NCBI RefSeq assembly: GCF_030254825.1
Contig: NC_083363.1
Span: 27,989,274-28,053,273, forward strand
DNA from: Meriones unguiculatus
Lineage: Eukaryota; Chordata; Mammalia; Rodentia; Muridae
Reading direction: 5' to 3'
Length of the DNA stretch: 64,000 bases
In this document: positions 46,596 to 58,869 of the stretch, one piece after another
Layout of the letters: every line of letters begins with the position of its first letter
Numbering within the stretch: the stretch's first letter is position 1
Notes under the pieces: generated by a model
The model's database searches: none
Told to the model about the DNA's origin: nothing
Seen by the model: only the letters and a program-made list of their open reading frames with translations
Program-made: the position numbers and the translations under genes

Positions 46596-46955
46596 CTACT
46601 TGGCTTTCTATTGCTGTGATAAATACCATGACCACAATCAACTGAAGGAGGAAAGGGCTTATAGCGTACAGTCTATCATGCAGGGACATAGAGTCACAAC
46701 TCAGGCAGGAACCTGGAGGCAGAAACTCAAGTAGGGCGGCGGAGGAGTTCTGTTAACTGGTTTGTTTTGCCCACTTTCTTATGCAACTACCTTCCCTGGG
46801 GTGGCACTACAACAGTGGCGCTGGACATTCTACATCAATCATTAATAATAATAAATTAAAAACATCCCGCAGACTTGTCGACAGGCCAATAGATGGAACC
46901 TTACTTCTTCTTAGGTGACTCTAGTTTGTGTCAAGGTAACGAAAACTATCAAGCA
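46596..46955 (+). repeat. Rodent medium-reiterated element (RMER1-like)
   Basis: ggctttctattgctgtgata, aaataccatgaccacaatca, ctggaggcagaaactcaagt, ending gtttgtgtcaaggtaacga. Best match of the set to the family signature. Confidence -1.
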
Positions 46956-49900
46956 CTCCAACCCTAAAGCTTTTTGTCTAAGGCTTTAATGGAGAGGTTG
47001 GTTTTAGCTGTCTAAGCTGCCTGTTCAACCAAGGCGGACACTAAGGACAGTTATTCCCCTCTCTATCCTGCCTGCCTACAGGACGGTTAGCCAGGCAGAC
47101 CCAAGCTAACACAGAAATGCATTCCCTATAGTGGGGAGCATTGAGCAGCCTTAGGAGAGGGACTCCAGGAGTCTACATAATATCATCAAAATGGAAGCTG
47201 TTCAGACCATGAACCTCTGCTCACATTCTCTGGCCTTCCTACTTCCCAAAGCCATTCAGTCAGCTGTCCACACCTATTGGCTCTGCTAGGCATGCTTTAT
47301 CCCAATAAGAGAGGAGAGTGAGTAATATTCTAAAATGAGTTAAAATCACTAGGTCATTAAGAAAGTCTGAGCAAGCTGAAGTACCCGTTCTAAGGCTAGC
47401 CCATTTTATGCTATGAACAACACCCCATTTCACCTGGAACATAGACAGGTACTAACCTGAGTTGCCCGAGACCCATCCCTGGACAGAAAAGAAGCAAGAA
47501 TAAGAAAACTGTATGACTGGAAATCTAAGCTCTGGGAGCAGTCCATAAAAAAATGGTGTTCCTGGGCCCACTGAGCCTAAGACAGACACAATCAAGGGCA
47601 TTTATCTCTTTTCAGTCAACTGTTCAGAAAGAGAAATAAATGTGGGTACCATAGGGACCAATTCTTTCTCATCCCCAAATTATGCAACAACGTTAGTACT
47701 TGTCCCTGTATAGTTGTGCTGATGACCCCACTTAACATCTATGAGGCAACAACTGAGAGCTGACGTATGAGAGAGAACCCCATGCCCTGTCTTATCTGGG
47801 TGGAGGCTCTGTAATGGCAGATACCTAGATGGTGCCAAAAGTTGTTAATCCCTGAAGGATAAGAATACCACGGTTGCTCTGCCCTGTAAACAAAGAGCCA
47901 CTCCCATCACACACCTGTTGAGGAGGACCTTGACCGGCCAGGACTGACACTCATAGAAGGTTATTTCAAAGAAGTCCTAGAACAGCACCTTGTGGCCCAC
48001 TTAATCCACTTAATTCTACTCTCAGCTGGTAGGGCATTCTACTTCACCTTCCCATCTCAAAGCAAACCTCTCCCTTTGAGTGAACCAGTAACCACAGGCT
48101 AGCAGGGCAAATCTTTAGGCTCTGTGTCTAAATTCTAGAAAAACACTGATCTCCAGTGGGTAGCAGCCAACCAGCACTGCCCAGCTTATGCCTCTGGACT
48201 AATGGATGGGGTGTTCAATTTTCACAAAGAACCCAGATCTCACCTATAGTGCTAAAGAAACAAACGCTGCCCTAGCTCTAGCCAAGGGAGGAGCAATTCC
48301 ATTCAGAATCTTTATATTCCTCTTGCCTTTAGACCAACACAATCTATAGATCTTTTATGTCCTCAATCCCACAGATTCCAAAATAGTAGCTTGTAGCTCA
48401 ATTACCGTGGTAAGAGAGGATTCTGAAATCCATTTTGACATGTACCCCTGTACAACTCTCAACCAACAGAGCTATGCTGCAACCTCCTTATCCCTGGTGA
48501 CATCAAACTGGCCATGAGCAGAAACTGGGAGGATTGCAGTCAGTCACACTTGAGAGAACAGCAGAATGAACAGGCTCCAAAACATCTGGAGCTGTGCTTC
48601 AGATTCCAAAGTGATTCTGCAGATTGCACAACTTTACAATCTTGCCATTTGCCAAATGCTTATGTTTTGCTTAATCCAAAATTAGGAAAGGATTTCAACC
48701 ATCTCAATATCACTATAATTTTTTTTCCCTAAAGTCCTCCCTGACTCCACCAAAATAGGAAACTTCAGCTAGCTCATGGCTTGGGGAAACAGGAGAAAAT
48801 AGTTCTTCATTAGTTCTCTGTACCCCTACACACATGATCTTCCTTTCTGAGCAAGTGTCCTCATTATCCCAGAAGCTTAAGTCAGGAAATGAAGTGGATT
48901 GTCAGGCCCAGTGAACCACTGTTTGTCTAACACCTCTCATCTCTCCTTGGAGACTCCAGGCATGTGCCTCTTTTCAAAACATGGAATCTCAATAGGTTGG
49001 CTAGTTCTTTAAGCCCTGTGGGATTTTTGTCAGGTTTTAAGTGTCTACTGTGCATCAGGTCTCAGGGTCAATCACAAACGGGTTAGTTATCCTCCGTAAC
49101 AATCATGCCACTATTGTATCAGTGGGCACCATCTTGTCAGGCTGCTCAGTATTGTAGCATAATGGGTTTATAGCTGGGTGAGAACACTGATAAATTCCTT
49201 ACCCAGCAGCCTATACTGTTACCTTCTGGTCTTTTAAAAGCTATCCAGCATGGAGGAAGATAAAAGCTCAGTTCCAGATTGATCTTACGAAGAGTATCTG
49301 TGATAAAAGTGAAAAGTTCTCCTTATTACATGGCTGGGTTATTTAAAGGCCCCTGCAGAGTGCTGTCATACCTCAGCTTCACCCACAATAGGCACATGGT
49401 TGGTGTTAGAGTAAAGGACAACCCGAATTGGGGTGGCAGAATCAGCTGCTACCACATGGCATCCCCCAAATCCCTTCACAGTGTCTTCCTTTCTCTATGT
49501 GCTTCTACCAACCGAGATACAGCCTGGGCTGTGGAGACCAGCTGAAAGAAACACCAATAACTAGGATGCTATGAGACCTTTTTCCCACATTCAAGTTCAG
49601 CAGAACCCACTTCGCACACGCTCCAGCTTTTCCACAGCTGTCTCTCTTTGAAAGCACCGTTTTCTTTTTTTAGTTCTTTTTCATGCTTTAGAACTGCGTG
49701 CTAGAAACACGCTTCCATTGCCACATCAAATGCATAAGTACTAGAGAGCTCTGCAATTAAGTTCACAGGCCTTGGCCCCTCACACATCCACAGCTTGTCA
49801 AACCCTTCTGCTGCAGCCCAGCCTGGCCCCCGCTAAGCCAAGTGCACCCAGCACACCAAGCTCCTTGCTCTTCCCATCCTCGAGTCACAGACCCCCCATC

Positions 49901-50004
49901 TGCGAAAGACATAGAAGTGCCTCTCATTCAGACTGCAAGCAAAAGGCACCGCCCTGAGAAAGCCTCTGAACTGTGAGCCAAAGATTCCACTTTTCACTTA
50001 ACAC
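46956..50004. other. Single-copy or unrecognised intronic stretch
   Basis: No gene found. I see no family assignment for any part of it. Confidence -1.
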
Positions 50005-50272
50005 CAGATGTCCTCCTCCCTGTCTCCTTGTCTTCCCCCCTCTCTCTCCATCCTATTTCTCTTCCCTTCTTCTTCCCTCTCTCTGGCCTTCCTCAATCTT
50101 TTTCTCTTCTGCTTCTCTCTTCTCCTCCCCTCATACTCACCTTCCCTTCTCTTCCCCTCTACTCTCTTTCTCTTCCTCCTGTCCTCTCCTCCTTTCATCC
50201 TTCTCTCTTTCTCCACTATTCTCTTTCTCCTTTCTCTTCTTCCTCATCTCCTATACCCACTCACCCCCCTTT
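50005..50272. repeat. Long polypyrimidine (CT-rich) tract
   Basis: About 270 bp that is almost entirely C and T on the plus strand. Open frames of about 100 codons here simply reflect low complexity. Confidence -1.
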
Positions 50273-50426
50273 TAGGTGACTGGCAGCTTAAAAAGTAGCA
50301 GGGCAACTCCTGGCTGCAGCAGGCATCTTCTGCCAGGTGTTTGGCTATAGCTGAGGATAAACCTCACTGAATCAATAGCCTTCTTTGGACCAGAAATGAT
50401 ATTGATGTTCATCTCACAATGTCTTT

Positions 50427-50430
<4 letters not shown>

Positions 50431-50467
<37 letters not shown>
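50431..50467. repeat. (TC)n microsatellite, tail of the following B1
   Basis: About 18 TC units next to the 3' end of a minus-strand B1, replacing its A-rich tail. Confidence -1.
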
Positions 50468-50470
<3 letters not shown>

Positions 50471-50584
50471 AGACAGGGTTTCTCTGTGTAGACCGGCTGT
50501 CCTGGACTTGCTTTGTAAACCAGGCTGGCCTCAAACTCACAGAGATCTGCCTGCCTCTGTCTCCCCGAGTGCTGGAATTACAAG
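50468..50584 (-). mobile_element. B1 SINE
   Basis: gagacagggtttctctgtgt, then accaggctggcctcaaactc and gatctgcctgcctctgtctc: reverse complement of B1, well conserved, with its 5' end missing. Confidence -1.
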
Positions 50585-50589
50585 CATTT

Positions 50590-50894
50590 CTTAGTTCTTC
50601 GTATTTCTCCTCTTAATTCTCTGTTAAGATCCATGACCCATTTTTCTGACTGGGTTCTTTGTTTTCTTAATGCTTAGAGTTTTGGTTCTTACCTATTGCA
50701 GCTATTGATCCTCTGGCAGAGGTTTTTCTCCCATTTTGTGGACTGCCTCTTCACTTAAATGACACCTTCCTTTACACTTTTCAAAAATTTTTTTCACAAG
50801 GTCTCATTTGTCAATTCTTGGCTTTCTTTCCTGAGCAAGAAGAGTCCTATTTTAAAAGTCCTGTATATAAACTCTCTCTCTCTCTCTCTCCTTC

Positions 50895-50945
<51 letters not shown>

Positions 50946-51240
50946 ATAATCCCTACCTTTTCCTCTAGCAGTTTTATAGTTTCAGGTTTTAACTGAGGTC
51001 TTTGATCAATTTGGAATTGATTTTTGTGCTAGGTAAAAGATGAGGGTCTAGTTTCATTCTTCCACAAGTAGTTTTCCAGTTTCCCAAGCACATCTGCCTT
51101 TTTTGCAATGTGTACTTCTGACACCTTTGTCAAAAATAAGATGGCTTTAGTTGCTTGGGGCTGTCTCTGCATCTTCCTAATCCCTTGATCCATGCATCTG
51201 TTTTATTTTTGCCAGCACCAAACACTTAATTTATGTTGGG
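50590..51240 (-). mobile_element. Old L1 ORF2 C-terminal fragment, reverse
   Basis: ctgttaagatccatgaccca, gtgctaggtaaaagatgagg and gtttcccaagcacatctgcc are reverse ORF2 landmarks. Interrupted by TC/ATCT repeats at 50871-50944. Confidence -1.
50871..50944. repeat. (TC)n then (ATCT)n microsatellite
   Basis: About 10 TC units followed by about 12 ATCT units. Confidence -1.
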
Positions 51241-51396
51241 TATGACTCAGCCATAGATTCATGGTGCAGTCATGCAGCAGAGGACAGCACTGGCCTGCAC
51301 TAGACTGGGCCAGTGAACCATGGTTCAGGGAGGGCCACATTCCCCTACTCTCCCTGATGAGTAGGAGAAGCTATATATAGAGAGCACTTATATATT

Positions 51397-51398
<2 letters not shown>

Positions 51399-51442
<44 letters not shown>

Positions 51443-51456
51443 CGCGCGCGCATGCA
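51399..51456. repeat. (TG)n followed by (CG)n alternating tract
   Basis: About 20 TG units followed by cgtgcgcgcgcgcatgcac: an uninterrupted alternating purine-pyrimidine run. Confidence -1.
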
Positions 51457-51471
51457 CTATGTACATGGCTT

Positions 51472-51600
51472 TTTAAAACAGGACTCTTGTTGCTCAGGAA
51501 ATAAAGCCAAAAATTGACAGATGAGACTTTGTAAAACTAAAAAAAAAAAAAAAAAAAAAAAAAAAAGTGTAGAGTAAAGGAAGGTGTCAATCAAGAGTCT
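51472..51600 (+). mobile_element. Old L1 ORF2 fragment, forward, with A28 run
   Basis: cttgttgctcaggaaataaa, gccaaaaattgacagatgag and gagtaaaggaaggtgtcaat. It corresponds to the same ORF2 segment as 50758-50862 in the opposite orientation. An A28 run lies at 51539-51566. Confidence -1.
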
Positions 51601-51865
51601 GGGGAGGACAGACATTGTCTTCAGCTGTATCCTCTGTTGAGCTCATGATGAGCAGCAAACACAGACCTGTTTAAGCTCCGTCACAAAACAAAAACAGGAA
51701 TGTGAGGCAGGGACTTGAAGTGGGTGTAGTGCTGCTGGGAGAAAGGAAGGGAGGTTGGGGTTACAGCTATCAGAATGAGCTGTGCTCACGTATGAAACTG
51801 TCCAAAGGACAAAAATAAATGTAAAAAAGAAAGCGGCTGGAGGAGGGAAGAAAGTGGGATTCATT

Positions 51866-52076
51866 TTTGAGACAAGGACATATGGATCCCAAACTGACCT
51901 CAAATTCACTATGTAGTCAAAGATTACTTTGGTTTCTGGATCTCAACTTTTCAAACACTAAGGTTACAGATATGTGCCTTTACACCCAATTTATGGGGTG
52001 CTGGGGTCCAAACCCAGAGCCTGTAACATAAGAGGCAAGCACTCCATCAACTGAGCTATAGTCCCAGCTCACTCTT
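51866..52076 (-). mobile_element. B4-type SINE (B1 plus ID composite)
   Basis: Reverse B1-like block (gagacaaggacatatggatc, tacagatatgtgcc), then reverse ID block with a clear B-box/A-box order (gtccaaacccagagcctg, catcaactgagctatagtcc). Confidence -1.
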
Positions 52077-52241
52077 ATCTCCCAAGCCTCTCGAGAGTTT
52101 TGATTACTAAAGAATATGAAATTATTATTATTGTAGGAATTTATCAAGCTGTATAAAATTCTGAGCTCTGATATAACCAAATAATCAACTATGGATAGGT
52201 GAATTTTTCAACTAACAGTACAGAAACGAACTGGGAGAGTA

Positions 52242-52245
52242 TACA

Positions 52246-52295
<50 letters not shown>

Positions 52296-52296
52296 A
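52242..52296. repeat. (CA)n microsatellite
   Basis: About 26 CA units. Confidence -1.
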
Positions 52297-52299
52297 CAC

Positions 52300-54137
52300 G
52301 CTGGTGCCCAGGCATATGGATGAATGCTGGATTGGATACCATGAAGCCCAAATGACTTCAAGGAGGGCAGTTTATCATCCCAGCCAGAACTTACTATTAC
52401 CAGATATGAGTCAGAGAAGCCCAGCTCTGCAGAGTATGTGACTCTGTGAGTCCTCCACCACATCACAGAGCTAAAGGCGAAGAAAAGGAGAAAGCAGCTT
52501 AGAATTGTAATTTAAAAGTAATAATGATTCCATTAGAAAAACTGGCTGATTAGGTCATGATTATCCTTGTCTTGACTTTTCCATTATTTGAAATTGGTGT
52601 ATTTTTCAAAGTAAAGTTGGACAATAAACAACAAAATGCCACTCAGTGTCTAACAATTAGTAGAGTGTTTCCAAGCCTTGGCTTTAGCCCCAGTGCTTAA
52701 CTAACCTTCAGCTTAGCTGTCAGTAACAGTTGCTCACAGGAACTGTCTAAGCTGAAATAAAAGCACAAGACAAGGGTTAGTTTCCTGTGCTGATGCACAC
52801 TTTAGGAGCTGAACCAAATGGCTGTCAAAGTTCAACCTGCAAAGCTGTACTTGTGTATATTTAGCTTCTGAATCTACAGTATAACAGGCACAAAGTTTTC
52901 CATGTTGAGCCACTGTAAGAAATAGAGAACTTCTGTGTATTTCAGTGAGAACTGAGGATTAAAATTCTGCATTTTCAAATTATACTACTACAATAGTCAC
53001 ATGTGGTCTTGATGCTGCTACTAAAAAGTAAACAACTGGGCAGAGAGCAGGTGAATCACAGCCACCCTCCCGAGGTGGCTGTGCACCGCACACCATAGGC
53101 TAAGCTTCTGTCCACCTGTGATTTATCCAACTATGAAAATGTGAGTGATTATAATCATCAGCCTATCAAACCACCCCACAATTTTTATTTCCTAATATCC
53201 CCAACAGTATCACCAAACAATAGGAAACATGTTAGCGGTTATAGTATCTGTCTACATCAGCTATCAGAGCCACGGGGACAGAGGACCTGAGTTGGACAGA
53301 TGGCAGCTGTTCTAAGCCACTAATATTTCATTATTTCTGTTATCTCCCTCTCTTTCTACTTACAACCATTATTGATTATAAATGTTGCCAAAAAGTGACT
53401 TTTGTATTTGGCTCCTCCAAGCACACTTATACTGACATAAAGACCTCATACACTATAAACTTTATCCTGTAGCAAGCTCCAAGGAGAGCACAGGCCAGCC
53501 TGATGATTAAGAAAGAATCTAAGAAGCACATGTGAAGGGTATGGTAAGTGAACAGATCCTATAGATACTACAAAACCTTGGAGAACACACAGGGTGCTAC
53601 ATCAGTGCTATCTTTTTTGCTGGGCTCTCCTGGGGCTTGTCATTGGATGCAACAGAAAACCTAACAGACAAACTGGTCAAGAAAGAGGTGAGTGCTGGAG
53701 GAGCATTCTGGAAAACAAATATGTCTCCTGTGGTTCAACTTTATAAACATCCTAAAGAGGCACGCCCACTACAGTGGTGACAAGAAGACATCTACAGGAC
53801 CCACCTCTCAGAGGCCTTTCACATATCACTCCAAAATCCAAAACCACAGTGCAAGCGCTGACTGGAATTTCTGTGCAGGGTTGTTAGGCCTTAGCTGGCC
53901 TAAAGCAGGGGAAATGCCTGGGTCCACCGGAAAAGGTGAAAACTTCGTTTCCCTGCTGGAGACTTTGGAGTTCTTCTGATTTACCTGTTCTGGGCACAGA
54001 GCAGCCTAATGTCTCCCAAGCTCTCTACAGTGATGGCTTGTTCCCAGGTAAGCTGTTCTCACATACATTTGATCGAAGAGTGGGAGACAGCCTACTAGCC
54101 TCTGGGAGAAAGGAAAGTAGGCATGTATGAGAGGATT
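52300..54137. other. Single-copy intronic stretch
   Basis: No gene or repeat family recognised. Confidence -1.
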
Positions 54138-54139
54138 CT

Positions 54140-54191
<52 letters not shown>

Positions 54192-54440
54192 ACACACACA
54201 CAAACGTATATATGCAGACCCAAAACTTCTCGACATAACAGTCACATATGTGCCATTCCTATGTACACACATACTAAATACCAAACACTGCACACATACA
54301 TATAGCCCATACACACAGATGGACACCACAGAACATATCCAGCTACTTGCTCATATTTACACACACTTATATATTTACAGACATTTTCCATAGATAAAAC
54401 ATACCACATACACACATACACACACATAAATACCATATCC
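54138..54440. repeat. (TC)n/(AC)n microsatellite with CA-rich extension
   Basis: TC units to about 54177, AC units to about 54205, then a degraded CA/CAT-rich stretch. Confidence -1.
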
Positions 54441-54774
54441 CCAAGTGTACCACGTGACACACTTAGCATGTGGTAGTACTGGCACAGGTCAGGCTCCATT
54501 CTTCACAGAGATAGAAATGCCCCTATGTAATCCCTCACTCCAGTCTGCAAGAGGAGCCTAGGCAATTCCTTAATGACTGTCTGCTACTTTTGTACATGTG
54601 TAAGGCCTACAGGCAAATTTCTGACCTGGGCCAGAAGCCCTGTCTATGTCATCCACCATGCTCTGAGATGGCCACCTTGTTGGGCATATGGTAATTGCTC
54701 AATCAGTGTATATTACATTGATAAAGGAGAAAACATGGAGAACTGCCTGATCCACATGAAATATCCTTTATTTA

Positions 54775-54966
54775 AAACAAGAAATATAGCCAGGTGTGGT
54801 AACGCATGCCTTTAATCTCAGCACTCAGGGAAGAAGAGACAGTCAGGTTGCTGTGAGTTTGAGGCCAGCCTGGTCTACACAGCACATCCAGGACAGCCAG
54901 GGCTACACAGAGAAATCCTGTCTTTAAAAACCAATCAACGAACAACAAGAAATAAACAAGAAATAT
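54775..54966 (+). mobile_element. B1 SINE with 13-bp target duplication
   Basis: Body 54788-54953: agccaggtgtggtaacgcat, gaggccagcctggtctacac, gccagggctacacagagaaa and a C/A-rich tail. Flanked by aaacaagaaatat at 54775-54787 and 54954-54966, identical. One of the youngest SINEs here. Confidence -1.
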
Positions 54967-57900
54967 GTTGCGTAATGCCATGTGATTTCCAAAAGTAATA
55001 CATAGTAAGCCTGAATGGGGCGCCTTCTAAACATTATTCTGTTGCTTCCATAGCCCACGTGGGCTTGGAGCATGTAAGTTCTCATTCCTCTCCTGCATCT
55101 GTGACTCAGCCTTACTGAGCTTTTCCCTGCTGCACACATCCCCTACCCTTCACAGCATTCTTCTTAGACACCAGAAAACTGCATCAATTCCTGGGAGCTC
55201 CTTGGTGGAGACTTTGGCCTACCCACCAGGATGGGCTCTAAAAAAAGGCAGGTGGATATAGCCTTGACCTTGAGGAGCTTGGACTACAGTGGGAGAGGGT
55301 CAAGAAGCAAGTTGATAAGCAAAATAGCTACAAGATGGTGTAAGAAGATGCATAAAGGAACAGGGAGCTGTGTTGGTCAGAGACCACTGAAATACAAAGC
55401 CGAGAACATTCAAGCCCAAGGAAGGTGGAAAATAGGAAGGCTCAAGGACTGACTTCTAGGTAGAAGCTACCATTTTGCCAGGGCCCTGAGGTTAAGAGAC
55501 ATTCTCATTACAGTGCCTGGAATAATTTAGTTCCTGTTCTGAGATGTGACAAAGGAGACAACATAGCCCAGGGTCTGGGCTATTTCCTCGCAAATCAAGC
55601 CAAAGGTTGCAGTTAAGAGGGGCTAAGTGTTATTCTGATGAACCTTTGTCAAAGGTCATTCTGCTCAGAGTAAAAGCCAAGAAATGAGAACAGGGTATGG
55701 GATGCTGCTGACACAATGAGGGAGACAGGGAGGACAATAACAGTCGAATGGCAAAGAGTACTGAAGATGTGGACAGGACAGCAGATTGGTGGGCCGATGA
55801 GGTGGGCAGTAAGCAAAGGAAGCTTCATTCTTGCCCTTCAGAGCCTGCCACTAAGCCCTCTAGGCTCCAGAGCTGGACTCTATCTGTGTCTTTTTCCTGC
55901 AGGGGCTGAGACAGGCACTTCGGCATGTCAGGAGGAAGTCAGAAGGAAGGCAGATTTGCTCTTCCCCAAACTGAAGCTCCCACCCTCACTCCACCACTAA
56001 GCAATAGAGTACTGAAACCGGTGAAACTATGCTGTGCCACCTCCTTCAGGGAATGAGCACAGCCTAGCCAGATCCTGAAGATCCCTCCATCCCCATCCTG
56101 TCCCCACATGCCCCAAAGTCAGGACTTCCTATGGGGATTAGGAAACATGCTCTATTTTTCTCAGAGGTACTTTTTTAAATGAAAGGGTGGAAGCCAGCCT
56201 TTCCTTACAGGTGTGGCCCATGGGGAATAATGCTCACCCACAAAATATCTATCCAGAATTCTAGTCTCAAAATCATGTGGTACTTAAGGTTCTGAAGGTT
56301 ACTGAAATAAGTGCCTTAGAGGGCACTGCATTATCTTTATTCCAAAATGCCTGCCTCATAGAAACCAGCCAGGTAGCACACTCCTGTCCCAGAAAGCTGA
56401 AGTCCACAGGTGTGGCTTTGGGCTAGGCAGTAGCTGTCAGGCGTGACCAGTGTCAGGTCCTACCCAGCATCTGTATGGATAAATGCTTTCCCACTCATTG
56501 GTTCTCTCAGTGCAAAGCCCACTGGCTTCAATAGTATATCAAATCCAGCTTACAATCTCCTCTAAGGGCCTCATCTTGTGCAATTCCTAAACTCAGCTTT
56601 ACATTTAACAATGAATTCAAGTGCTGAGGAAGACAGCACAGAGTGAGTCAGGATACAGGATGGTGGCTGCTACCAGCTGTGGCCTTGGGGGATCATCAAC
56701 CCTGCTCTGAGCTACAGCTTCCTCATCTAACAGAGATGTCAGGAAACGCTGCTCTGCAAAGAGCCACTGTAAGACCTGGGTGACTGTCAGGCAGATGTGT
56801 GTCAGAGGGCACCTTTGTCTTCACCAGACAGAAGGTGCTTAGGAGTCCATCTGTACAAGGCTAGGGAAGGTACACTTCATCTAGGATGTTCTCTTCCCAC
56901 CTAGTGGTACAATCTTTTGCTGATATCAGAACACAGCTTCTTTGGCCTTCCAACTTAGTCCAAAGACCAGAAGGCTCCAGGAACCCTCCAGGCCTCTGGC
57001 ATCAAAGTGGGACCTTCAGCCTGTGGAATGAGCAACTACAAGGTTCTCAGTCTCTCTTAAATGCAGAATTCCATGGCTGGACCCTATATTGTGTAAGCCA
57101 TTTAATCAATCATTTTTGTAACATATGTTCATTTTATTGCTTTTGTTCCTTTAGACAACACTGCATAATACCCAACGAAAAGGAGCTCAACTCATCCTTA
57201 GGATTATTTAGGAATCTACTTCCCCAGTTATCTCTTGAATGCCCCCCCCAAGAGTGCTGCATTGGGGATTAGGTTTCCAACAACACAAGCATCTAGGAGA
57301 TGGGTTCTAATTCTAGCAGTTTCCTTGTTTCCCCATTTTCCCTAAGGCAGCAGAAACCATAGGTGATTCTCATAACAATGGATCTTTATAGAAAACCCAT
57401 GGGACCTCGCCTTGTGGGCCCAACCTGAGTCTCCACCTGTGTCCTAGAAAAACTCGTTCTTCTGCCTGTGGGCTGGGACTCCTTCTACACCGAGAGATGA
57501 CAGTATCCATTCGAACAGCAGGTAGATGCTAAGTCAACCAGGCAGGTGTATAGTCCCTCTACACATCAGCTTGTCAAGATGCTTTTCTGGGCAAAGATAT
57601 AGATAGAAAGTGGGCCAAAGGGAAGAGATAAGTTCCACAAATAGAAACTAAAATGCAACTTTAAACCATAGGACAATATTATTTAAAGGACTGAAAAACT
57701 AGAATAGGCATAAACGTCTAAAAGGTGTTGTTAAAGTATCCCAATTAAGTACAGCTGTGCAAAGAGAAGGATTCAAATTTTGATGTTTAACATCAGGTTT
57801 GGCAAACAAACGACTGTTCAGAACCCCTAAATACTAACAGACTCCCAAAATACTAACAAGGGCTTTCTGAGAATTATAAATACAGCAAGCCTCATTTCCA

Positions 57901-58844
57901 TCTTGAAATACCCCTTTATACCTTATACATATTCTATAGTGAGTATAAGTGATATTTTTAATTATCAAAGAAACTTTAAAAGATGTACATATTTTTCTCA
58001 GACTGAGGAGCATAAAAATGACCCAAATTTTGGCAGGTCCGTGATGGAGAGCTAAAGTGGGATCTTGAAAGGACAACCTCAGCAAGGAAAGGGTCCTCCA
58101 AATTTACGGTTTTGGTGGTGGTGATACTGGTATAGAACACAGGGCTGAACACAGACTAGGCAAATGTCATAGCACTGAGCAGTTGCATGGGCTAACAGAA
58201 ACATTTCTGGAAGCAGACAAGGCTTGTTGGCATCTTCCAGGCACTTCTCCAAAGCATGCTTCCCAAGAGCCACTTGGACCCAAGCCTGGTATATACAGGG
58301 ACCCCCTCCCATCTGACTCCCACAAGGCAAAGTAGCAAGTGCTCCAGCAATCACAGAAAGTGAAATGCACTGTCCCTGTTTGTGTTAGGTAGATGGGCCT
58401 TGTGCACCAAAAAGCAACAGAGGCAGCTGCACACGGAACATAGAGACGTGAAGTGACCTGGGGCCCTTCCAAGCAGACGAGGAAGAGCAGGAGGAAGAGG
58501 AGGAAAAGGAGGGCAGGAGTAGAAATTTCCAAGTTTCTTTTTTTTTTTCCCTGACAGCTTTCTGTTGTTGCTTTCCTGGCATTTCTCCGTATTTGTCTTC
58601 ACAATGTTTTCAAATGAATTATGTTGGCAGGCTTCCCCTCCTCCTTCCCCTCCCACACTTCATGAACTCTGTCTCACACTGGCTCCTCTCTGAACCATTC
58701 AGTGGATAGTTCTAGATTCCTTCCATGCCATGTTTTGTGACACCGGGAACTACATAAGCACTTGAACATGGTTATGCAGAACAAGGACATGTAAGGACTC
58801 TGACAGTCTCCATAGTGCTTGATGTGCACCAGCATATCATTCAC
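54967..58844. other. Single-copy intronic stretch
   Basis: No exon recognised. The open frames (e.g. 128 codons at 56886-57272) carry no domain I can identify. Confidence -1.
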
Positions 58845-58869
58845 TCACACACACACACACACACACACG
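58845..58869. repeat. (CA)n microsatellite
   Basis: About 12 CA units. Confidence -1.

Noticed and set aside
50008..50298. Overlapping 83-100 codon frames rich in Ser, Leu and Phe
   Set aside because: Low-complexity CT tract. Proteins are artefacts of composition.
52005..52076. tRNA-like sequence with A and B boxes
   Set aside because: Part of a B4/ID SINE on the minus strand. It lacks a closed acceptor stem and full cloverleaf.
52199..52441. Frame encoding an HTHTHT run
   Set aside because: Translation of a CA microsatellite. Similar cases at 9443, 40916, 54006-54393 and 25431.
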